This document shows positions 1 to 5,050 of a stretch of DNA of 8,010 nucleotides, piece by piece. The position numbers and the translations under genes were made by a program. Numbering within the stretch: the first letter of the stretch is position 1; each line of letters opens with the position of its first letter. The stretch is taken from NCBI GenBank assembly GCA_902797005.1, contig CADBRE010000027.1, positions 1 through 8,010 on the forward strand, in the 5' to 3' direction. The notes under the pieces are model-generated. The model was not told where the DNA came from. It saw only the letters and a list, made by a program, of their open reading frames with translations, and searched no databases. The DNA comes from an uncultured Erysipelotrichaceae bacterium (GTDB taxonomy: Bacteria; Bacillota_I; Bacilli_A; RF39; UBA660).

Positions 1-78
1 ACCTGTTCCCATCTCGAACACAGAAGTTAAGCACTTTTACGGCGAAGATAGTGTATGCGAAAATAGCAAGTTGCCTGC
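1..78 (+). rRNA. rrf: 5S ribosomal RNA, 3' part (5' end outside window)
   Basis: The first bases carry the conserved 5S core (CCCATCTCGAACACAGAAGTTAAGC, at about 8-32), the loop that binds ribosomal protein L5, followed by the usual helix IV/V region with GGC at 42-44 and GCC at 73-75. About 35-40 bases of the 5' end are missing because the window starts inside the gene. The mature 3' end is placed near 78, just before a run of nine T residues (79-87), which together with the last 5S helices probably ends the rRNA operon transcript. The exact 3' end cannot be set because the 5' strand of helix I is not visible. Confidence 0.93.
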
Positions 79-97
79 TTTTTTTTTACAATAAACC

Positions 98-126
98 TTG
101 ATTTTTATAAGGTTTTATTATATAAT
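98..126 (+). promoter_or_regulatory. Probable sigma-A promoter of tRNA-His
   Basis: TTGATT (98-103) and a perfect TATAAT (121-126) are separated by exactly 17 bases, which would start transcription around 132-134, only a few bases before the tRNA at 138. The -35 box lies in an imperfect hairpin (AAACCTT 93-99 with AAGGTTT 109-115). So tRNA-His seems able to be transcribed apart from the rRNA operon, although readthrough from 5S is also possible. Confidence 0.65.
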
Positions 127-137
127 CATATCTACAT

Positions 138-214
138 GGCGGTATTGGTGAAGTGGTTAACACACCAGATTGTGGCTCTGGCATGCAAGGGTTCAACTCC
201 CTTATACCGCCCCA
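138..214 (+). tRNA. tRNA-His, anticodon GTG
   Basis: A full cloverleaf can be drawn. The acceptor stem is 138-145 with 204-211, including the extra G-1 (138) paired to C73 (211) that is diagnostic for tRNA-His. The anticodon stem is CCAGA (165-169) with TCTGG (177-181) around the loop TTGTGGC, with anticodon GTG at 172-174. The T arm is AAGGG (187-191), loop TTCAACT, CCCTT (199-203). The 3' CCA (212-214) is encoded in the DNA. The gene is a single tRNA after the 5S gene and has its own promoter and terminator. Confidence 0.97.
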
Positions 215-226
215 TATGAATATTAT

Positions 227-248
227 CCCTTATTATATAAGGGTTTTT
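227..248 (+). terminator. Intrinsic terminator after tRNA-His
   Basis: CCCTTAT (227-233) pairs with ATAAGGG (237-243) around a three-base loop and is followed at once by TTTTT (244-248). It lies 12 bases after the tRNA CCA and faces the convergent carboxypeptidase gene. Confidence 0.8.
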
Positions 249-284
249 ATTTTGCAGTTTTATTTTAGTGCTTCATTCATTAAT

Positions 285-323
285 AAAAAAAAGATTATTC
301 TCGTTAATATGGAATAATCTTTT
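285..323 (-). terminator. Intrinsic terminator of the ligD-carboxypeptidase unit
   Basis: AAAAGATTATTC (289-300) and GAATAATCTTTT (312-323) form a perfect 12-bp stem with an 11-base loop. Read on the minus strand the stem is followed by a run of U residues (complement of the eight A residues at 285-292). It sits 14 bases past the carboxypeptidase stop codon, where a terminator for the minus-strand unit is expected. Confidence 0.85.
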
Positions 324-337
324 GGTTTACTAATAAT

Positions 338-1624
338 TTATCTTTTTACAATATCAATTAAAGCTTTCTCTAATTGCTTATCATACCATTCTTGTCTTAT
401 TATATCTAAATCTTGTGTGTAGTTTTCTAGAGTTTCAACTGTTAGTACACACATTTTTTGTGTCATTTCATTTACCTGTTCAGCATAGTTTAAAGTTGAT
501 AATCTACCCGTTTTAGTACTATATACATACCCATGAGCAAGTTCTTCTATAAAATCAGTAGAATTACCATCTGTTCCAAAACCATCATCAAAATCAACGC
601 CAACTATTTCATACCCAGTATATTTTTCTAGAATCTCAGCACATTTTCTACCTTCATCATTAAATGTATCACTTAAATATTGTTGTTCATCATATATAAC
701 CTGCCCTGCACTATGAAGAGATATAAATGATTTAGTGTCTTTATAGTATTTATAAATCCAGTACATTAATGCTTTTGTCTCACTTTCACTTCCTAAGGAA
801 TTACCAGGGAAGTATTCATAAAGTTTAGTACTTTTATCTAAAACAGTAAAACTTGATAATTCATTATCTGAAAAAAATAGCCCGCCTAGTTGACTAGGAA
901 AGTTTCTATTTAAATCAACCCCATTAACATTTGCTTTATAATAATATGGATCTATTTCATTATCATTCAAATATGCATACGAGTTTTTATTCCTTATCAT
1001 ATTTCTACCAAATATTGTGTAGTCATAACCATCTGGATTAGCTGAAGGAACAATCACAATTTTATGATTGTTAAGAAAATCCAATATTTCTGGATCTTTG
1101 ATCTCATAGTTGTTAACTAAATCTACTGCAAATTTAGTTAAATATAAAGCTGGTCCAATCTCTGCAGCATGTATGTTACCTTCAAACATAGTAACATCAT
1201 TACCTTTACCAATTTCTAAAGAATAAATATTTCTTCCATCAAAACTATTTCCGATAATTTCTAAATTAACTATATCTGAATCATTTAAGGACAAATAAAC
1301 CCTTTCTAATTTAGAATATGTTAGATGTTTTTCAAAATCATAATTAATATGTTTATATGTGCCACTACTCTTAATGTACTTACTAGTCTTACTAAAAATA
1401 TTTAAAAAATCATTTTCATCCATACCATCAGTAATAAAAGTTACATATTCACTATTTATTTCACTATTATCAGTAATTAAATTACCATAATCATAATTAT
1501 TATTTAATAATTCAAAAGTTTCATAATCACTTTTGACTTGAGTACTTTTATTATTAAAAAAAACAGTTAAAATAATTATTATAACAACACATAAAGAAAA
1601 GAATACTTTTTTATTTACATTCAT
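338..1624 (-). CDS. M14-family zinc carboxypeptidase, membrane-anchored or secreted
   Basis: A 428-residue metallopeptidase that should remove C-terminal residues from peptides or cut cell-wall peptides outside the cell. Residues 7-23 are a strong hydrophobic segment after a short basic N-terminus; no clear AxA cleavage site or lipobox follows, so a signal anchor is likely. The M14 domain spans about 100-400. Zinc ligands are H152 and E155 (HAAE) and H304 (SLHSAGQ). R211, N239 and R240 (in GVDLNRNFP) match substrate-binding residues, and E397 (LTVETLE) is the expected catalytic glutamate, so the enzyme looks active. Residues 30-100 match nothing I recognise. The start is supported by AGGAGT seven bases upstream. 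It follows ligD by 55 bases on the same strand and may be co-transcribed, but it has a possible promoter of its own. Whether the substrate is peptide or peptidoglycan (gamma-D-Glu-DAP type M14 enzymes) cannot be decided. Confidence 0.9.
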   Translation of the reverse strand: MNVNKKVFFSLCVVIIIILTVFFNNKSTQVKSDYETFELLNNNYDYGNLITDNSEINSEYVTFITDGMDENDFLNIFSKTSKYIKSSGTYKHINYDFEKHLTYSKLERVYLSLNDSDIVNLEIIGNSFDGRNIYSLEIGKGNDVTMFEGNIHAAEIGPALYLTKFAVDLVNNYEIKDPEILDFLNNHKIVIVPSANPDGYDYTIFGRNMIRNKNSYAYLNDNEIDPYYYKANVNGVDLNRNFPSQLGGLFFSDNELSSFTVLDKSTKLYEYFPGNSLGSESETKALMYWIYKYYKDTKSFISLHSAGQVIYDEQQYLSDTFNDEGRKCAEILEKYTGYEIVGVDFDDGFGTDGNSTDFIEELAHGYVYSTKTGRLSTLNYAEQVNEMTQKMCVLTVETLENYTQDLDIIRQEWYDKQLEKALIDIVKR

Positions 1625-1647
1625 GTATTAAACTCCTAATATATATT

Positions 1648-1676
1648 ATTTTAACATAAATAACTTTTCGTTTAAA
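1648..1676 (-). promoter_or_regulatory. Possible promoter for the M14 carboxypeptidase gene
   Basis: On the minus strand TTTAAA (1676-1671) and TAAAAT (1653-1648) are spaced by 17 bases, placing a start near 1641, just ahead of the ribosome binding site (1637-1632). The match is four of six and five of six bases, and in DNA this AT-rich such matches occur often by chance. If real, the peptidase can be expressed without ligD. Confidence 0.35.
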
Positions 1677-1679
1677 ACA

Positions 1680-3065
1680 TTATTTAAAAAAGCTTTTCCA
1701 AGGATCATTTCTCTTCAATCTTTTTATTGCCTCATTGATATCTATGCTGTTAGGCTTAACGATATCTAATTCATTCCACTTAATTGGCATGGACACACTA
1801 GCGCCTTTTCTAGCTCTTAATGAGTATGGAGCCACACTAGTTGCACCTTTAGTATTTCTAACCCAATCAATAAATATCTTCCCTTTCCTATTTTCTTTTC
1901 TCATATTTGATGTATATTTTTCTGGCCACTTAGATTCCATAAGCTCGGCTATTTGCTTAGCTATCTTCCTAAACTCATGCCAGCTTATCTTTTGTTTTAT
2001 AGGAACAACTACATGATAACCTTTTCCACCGCTGGTCTTTAAAAATGAAACCAGTGCAAGTTGATCTAAAATGCTCTTTAGATCTTTAACGCCTTCTCTA
2101 ACTTTATTTATACTTAATTTTTCATCAGGATCTAAATCAAACACCATATAATTAGGGTTATTCACTTTACTTGCATTACTACCCCATATATGAAACTCAA
2201 TGCTGTTCATCTGCACTTCACTTAAAAGTCCGTTAATATCATTTATGTAATAATAATTATGCAGATCTACTTTCTTTTTGTTAAGGTATTTATTCTCTTC
2301 AAAATGTTTCTTAAAGAACACTTCTCCATCTATACCATCTGGGCATCTAACAGTACTTATAAGTCTATCTTTAATAAATGGTTCCATTCTCTTATACACT
2401 TTTTCATAATAGTTAATAACATCTTGCTTAGTTACTTTAGGTCTTTTGTAAATAACTTTATCAGGATTAGTTACTTTGATGTTAATAACTTCTTTCTTAT
2501 TAACATTCTTTTTACTTTTGTTAACATTATTTCTTATTTCATCCATTGTTCTACCAGTCTTAATACTAGTTGAATATTCAATAATATCTTTAAATCCTGT
2601 AGCATTATCTTTTTCCTTAATCATTAACCAGTTATCATCTTTAAAATGTACAAGTGTCCATGACCCATTTAATCTTTTACCATGAAGAGTAAACTTTAAA
2701 TATCCTTTCTTATAAGTCTTATTAAAGTCCTCCAGTTGAGTATAATATCCTTCATCCCAAAGCATTACTGTTCCTGCACCATATTCACCTTCTGGAATAG
2801 TGCCTTCAAAAGTTCTATATGAAAGTGGATGGTCTTCAACATGTACTGCTAAACGCTTATCTTTAGTGTTATATGAAGGCCCTTTAGGAACAGCCCATGA
2901 AAGCATAGATCCATTGTACTCTAATCTAAAATCATAATGATCTTTTCTAGCAATATGATGCTGCACGCAAAATTTTAATTTCTTACTAGTTTTACTTTTT
3001 TTACCAATAGGCTCATTTGTTTTACTAAAATCTCTCTTTTCATTATACTTCTTTAAACTGTTCAT
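1680..3065 (-). CDS. ligD: LigD-like end-joining protein: 3'-phosphoesterase + primase-polymerase, no ligase domain
   Basis: A 461-residue protein of bacterial non-homologous end joining. The N-terminal phosphoesterase (PE) domain, about 20-152, removes 3' phosphates and ribonucleotides from DNA ends; its metal and phosphate residues are present (H37, H43, D45 and R47 in QHHIARKDHYDFRLE, and H79 in EDHPL). A Lys/Asn-rich linker (about 160-195) leads to the archaeo-eukaryotic-primase-like POL domain (193-457), with D310 and D312 in FDLDPDE, SGGKGYH at 345-351, D400 in FIDW, and the conserved PYSLRA segment. The ATP-dependent ligase domain with its KxDG motif is absent. A GTG at 3074 would add three residues, but it lies inside the ribosome binding site AGGTG (3076-3072), six bases before the ATG at 3065, so ATG is preferred. 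No ku gene is in the window. The partner ligase must be encoded elsewhere. Confidence 0.92.
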   Translation of the reverse strand: MNSLKKYNEKRDFSKTNEPIGKKSKTSKKLKFCVQHHIARKDHYDFRLEYNGSMLSWAVPKGPSYNTKDKRLAVHVEDHPLSYRTFEGTIPEGEYGAGTVMLWDEGYYTQLEDFNKTYKKGYLKFTLHGKRLNGSWTLVHFKDDNWLMIKEKDNATGFKDIIEYSTSIKTGRTMDEIRNNVNKSKKNVNKKEVINIKVTNPDKVIYKRPKVTKQDVINYYEKVYKRMEPFIKDRLISTVRCPDGIDGEVFFKKHFEENKYLNKKKVDLHNYYYINDINGLLSEVQMNSIEFHIWGSNASKVNNPNYMVFDLDPDEKLSINKVREGVKDLKSILDQLALVSFLKTSGGKGYHVVVPIKQKISWHEFRKIAKQIAELMESKWPEKYTSNMRKENRKGKIFIDWVRNTKGATSVAPYSLRARKGASVSMPIKWNELDIVKPNSIDINEAIKRLKRNDPWKSFFK

Positions 3066-3090
3066 AGAATTCACCTATTATTATTTTGAT

Positions 3091-3118
3091 AAGATAAGTA
3101 AAAGTTATGCATTTACAA
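3091..3118 (-). promoter_or_regulatory. Weak candidate promoter for ligD
   Basis: On the minus strand TTGTAA (3118-3113) and TATCTT (3096-3091) lie 16 bases apart, giving a start near 3084, a few bases before the AGGTG ribosome binding site. Each box matches four of six consensus bases only. It is listed because the region is short, divergent and must hold a promoter. Confidence 0.3.
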
Positions 3119-3119
3119 A

Positions 3120-3149
3120 ATCACATTAAACACCACTATATCATATAAT
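3120..3149 (+). promoter_or_regulatory. Candidate promoter for the holin-like/M23 pair
   Basis: A perfect TATAAT (3144-3149) has only a weak ATCACA (3120-3125) at 18 bases. The predicted start (3155-3158) would fall inside the GGAGG ribosome binding site, so either the leader is almost absent or the true promoter is a less perfect element upstream, such as TTTACA (3112-3117) with TATATC (3137-3142). Confidence 0.3.
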
Positions 3150-3154
3150 ACATT

Positions 3155-3159
3155 GGAGG
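3155..3159 (+). promoter_or_regulatory. Strong ribosome binding site of the holin-like gene
   Basis: GGAGG lies seven bases before the ATG at 3167 and fixes this start. It is the strongest Shine-Dalgarno match among the genes here. Confidence 0.8.
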
Positions 3160-3166
3160 CAAAGAT

Positions 3167-3487
3167 ATGTTAGATGTTACTATACTTAAAAATGTCCTTA
3201 TGGTAGCTGTAGCAAGCTCTATAATATCAACTGCATTAATTCAAAGAATAAAAGAATCAGCATTAACTAAAAGTTATTTGCCTATATATAGCTTTATAAT
3301 ATCAATGGCTGTAGGAATATGCTTTAGCTTAACATTCAGCGATTTAAGCCCAATAGATTCCGTATGGGTTGGACTTATAAGTTATGTGGGAGCAGATGCA
3401 ATATACAAATTATTTGAAGATAAAATATTTAGTAGTTTAAATAGCATAGATGATGTAATTACTATAGAAAGGAATGATAAAAAATGA
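3167..3487 (+). CDS. Holin-like small membrane protein
   Basis: A 106-residue protein with about three hydrophobic segments (roughly 8-25, 37-56 and 62-82) and a charged C-terminal tail (83-106, rich in Asp, Glu and Lys). Size, topology and charged tail fit a phage holin, a protein that makes pores in the cytoplasmic membrane and lets a lysin reach the wall. The main support is context: its stop codon overlaps the start of an M23 peptidase without signal peptide in an ATGA junction, the classic holin-endolysin arrangement. No diagnostic sequence motif is seen, so the call is an inference; it could also be another small phage or host membrane protein. No other phage genes are in the window, which points to an isolated or domesticated lysis cassette. 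Confidence 0.6.
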   Translation: MLDVTILKNVLMVAVASSIISTALIQRIKESALTKSYLPIYSFIISMAVGICFSLTFSDLSPIDSVWVGLISYVGADAIYKLFEDKIFSSLNSIDDVITIERNDKK

Positions 3488-4149
3488 CATTAAGGTATCC
3501 AGTTAATTACATAGCAATTACTCAGTATTATGAAAAAGGAGTACATAATGGATTAGATCTAGGTTGGAACAGTGCTTTTGGTGGAAATAACCAACCGATT
3601 TATGCGGCAGAAGACGGAGTAGTCGTGGCCGTAAGAAAAGATTATCAAACTACTGATGAAACAGGTAGTTCATATGGTAACTATGTAAAAATAAGACACA
3701 ACGAATATGTATCAACTTTGTATGCGCATATGGCATATGGAAGTGTATCTTTAAATATAGGAGACACAGTAAAAAAAGGACAGCAGATAGGACTAATGGG
3801 AAACACTGGATATTCAAAAGGGAATCACTTACACTATGAAGTATTTATAAATGACACAAAGGTAAATCCGGTACTTTATACATACGTTTATACAGGCCAA
3901 ATCGTTTCATCAAATCCTGATGCAAGGCAAGACCTACTTTATTATGAAGAACCAGATGAAGACATTGAAGTATTAAAGAAAATGATAACTGAGCTTCAAG
4001 ATAAAAATAGACTATTAGAAGAAGAAGTTAAAGCACTAAAAGAAGATTTAAAAGAAGCACAGGCGTATGATTTTACATATCAAGTGAATAAAACAGGTAT
4101 ATATCAGATTAAACTATATGAAGGTGAAACTTTATATATAAAGAATTGA
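3484..4149 (+). CDS. M23-family peptidoglycan endopeptidase (lysin-like) with C-terminal coiled coil
   Basis: A 221-residue LytM/lysostaphin-type zinc endopeptidase expected to cut peptide cross-bridges in peptidoglycan. The M23 domain covers about 5-130: HxxxD zinc ligands H21 and D25 (HNGLDLG), H82 in YAH, and H115 and H117 in HLHYE, so all catalytic residues are there. Residues 157-192 form a charged heptad-like coiled coil, and the last 25 residues (YQVNKTGIYQIKLYEGETLYIKN region) look like a small beta module, perhaps for wall binding or oligomerisation. There is no signal peptide, so export would depend on a holin, in keeping with the upstream gene. The start ATG overlaps the holin-like stop by four bases, and AAAGGA (3468-3473) inside the upstream gene serves as ribosome binding site, so translation is coupled. 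The unit closes with a terminator at 4184-4217. Confidence 0.88.
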   Translation: MTLRYPVNYIAITQYYEKGVHNGLDLGWNSAFGGNNQPIYAAEDGVVVAVRKDYQTTDETGSSYGNYVKIRHNEYVSTLYAHMAYGSVSLNIGDTVKKGQQIGLMGNTGYSKGNHLHYEVFINDTKVNPVLYTYVYTGQIVSSNPDARQDLLYYEEPDEDIEVLKKMITELQDKNRLLEEEVKALKEDLKEAQAYDFTYQVNKTGIYQIKLYEGETLYIKN

Positions 4150-4183
4150 CTTAAAAGATAAGCTAACAATAAAAACTATTATT

Positions 4184-4217
4184 AATAATATCGTTTAAAT
4201 AATGATATTATTTTTTT
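4184..4217 (+). terminator. Intrinsic terminator after the M23 gene
   Basis: AATAATATC (4184-4192) pairs with GATATTATT (4204-4212) in a perfect 9-bp stem with an 11-base loop, running into seven T residues (4211-4217). It separates the lysis pair from the next unit. Confidence 0.8.
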
Positions 4218-4218
4218 C

Positions 4219-4247
4219 TTTAAAAAATGTTAAATACTTGATATAAT
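4219..4247 (+). promoter_or_regulatory. Promoter of the phosphoketolase operon (extended -10)
   Basis: TTTAAA (4219-4224), 17 bases, then TATAAT (4242-4247) preceded by TG at 4239-4240, an extended -10 element. The expected start is near 4254. AGAGGA (4263-4268) is the ribosome binding site for the gene at 4276. The promoter begins directly at the end of the upstream terminator. Confidence 0.65.
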
Positions 4248-4275
4248 CTATATAGAATAGAAAGAGGATAAAAAA

Positions 4276-5049
4276 ATGAGGAGAACAATTTTTTATTTAG
4301 TATTAATAACAATGCTTATAACAATAGGACTTATTGGGTACTTTAACAAACCAGTTAATTATCCGGATGAAGCATTAAATAGAGCGTATTATAAATATAG
4401 TTTAATAAGCGATGATTATGAAGATATAACTATTAAAAAAGAAAGCATAACATATAATGGAACGATATTAAACATAGATGGTTGTAAAACTTACACATAT
4501 GACAAAGACACAGGAGTTATTAAAATGGACTGTGGTAAAACCATGCGCATAGTGTATGCTACTGAACAAGCATTAGTAATAAATGCAGAAAATCAAAACT
4601 ATTATTATTTTGCAGATAAAGAAGAAGCACACAAAAAAGGAATTAATCAAATAAGTGATGAGACAATTAATGAATTTAAGAATGAAGCAAAAGAGAAGCT
4701 AAATAAAGTTAAAATAGGCTTTGAAGAATTATCAAATTTTTTAAATGGTGAAGAAAAAAGCTATGTATTAATAAGAAATAATAATAATGAAAACAATTGC
4801 TTATATGTTGGATATGATATTGATTATATTTTAACAGGCAAAACTGTATATTATGTAGACTCTAGTGATTTAAATGAAGAAATGAATACTCTAATTAATA
4901 ATTATAATGAAAATATATTAAAATCAGAAGATGCAGCTATAGTTGAAATGTCAAATGGAGAAATATCTAATGCTTTCTATATAAACTTAGGCGGATTTGA
5001 TAATTTAAGAGGATACTTGGATGATAAAGTAGTTGAGGGAGAAGAGTAA
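4276..5049 (+). CDS. Membrane-anchored protein of unknown function, possible thioredoxin-like C-terminal half
   Basis: A 257-residue protein I do not recognise. Residues 1-4 (MRRT) and a hydrophobic stretch at 5-22 make an uncleaved-looking signal anchor, so the rest should lie outside the cytoplasm. Residues 40-112 look like alternating beta strands with C70 and C86; 125-150 is a charged helix. Residues 155-252 have the order expected of a thioredoxin fold: strand SYVLIRN, an Asn-rich turn with a single C175, a helix, strand TVYYVDSSD, helix, then strand AAIVEMSNGE, a glycine pair and a final helix. This resembles bacteriocin-accessory or thioredoxin-like domains, but there is no CxxC, so no redox activity is claimed. 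The ribosome binding site AGAGGA supports the start. The phosphoketolase gene starts one base after its stop, with its ribosome binding site inside this gene, so the two are one transcript. Confidence 0.8.
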   Translation: MRRTIFYLVLITMLITIGLIGYFNKPVNYPDEALNRAYYKYSLISDDYEDITIKKESITYNGTILNIDGCKTYTYDKDTGVIKMDCGKTMRIVYATEQALVINAENQNYYYFADKEEAHKKGINQISDETINEFKNEAKEKLNKVKIGFEELSNFLNGEEKSYVLIRNNNNENNCLYVGYDIDYILTGKTVYYVDSSDLNEEMNTLINNYNENILKSEDAAIVEMSNGEISNAFYINLGGFDNLRGYLDDKVVEGEE

Positions 5050-5050
5050 T

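Noticed and set aside
93..115. Hairpin AAACCTT/AAGGTTT as rRNA operon terminator
   Set aside because: The U tract after the stem is broken (TATTA), and the region is better explained as the tRNA-His promoter; the T9 run right after 5S is the more likely stop.
1735..2685. Three plus-strand open frames (1735-2016, 2259-2573, 2476-2685) opposite ligD
   Set aside because: They lie antisense to a well-supported conserved gene; their hydrophobic, Phe/Leu/Ser-rich products are typical antisense shadows.
3066..3074. GTG start for the LigD-like gene, three codons upstream
   Set aside because: The GTG is part of the AGGTG ribosome binding site that lies six bases before the ATG at 3065; the ATG is the better start.
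3082..3110. Sigma-G-like promoter for ligD (GCATA, 17 bases, CAAAATA on the minus strand), attractive because some ligD genes are forespore-expressed
   Set aside because: The start would fall on the ribosome binding site itself, and the -10 lacks one conserved base; in AT-rich DNA this is likely chance.
5033..5050. TTG start for phosphoketolase, six codons upstream
   Set aside because: It would overlap the upstream gene and lacks a well-spaced ribosome binding site; AGGGAG at 5036-5041 serves the ATG at 5051.
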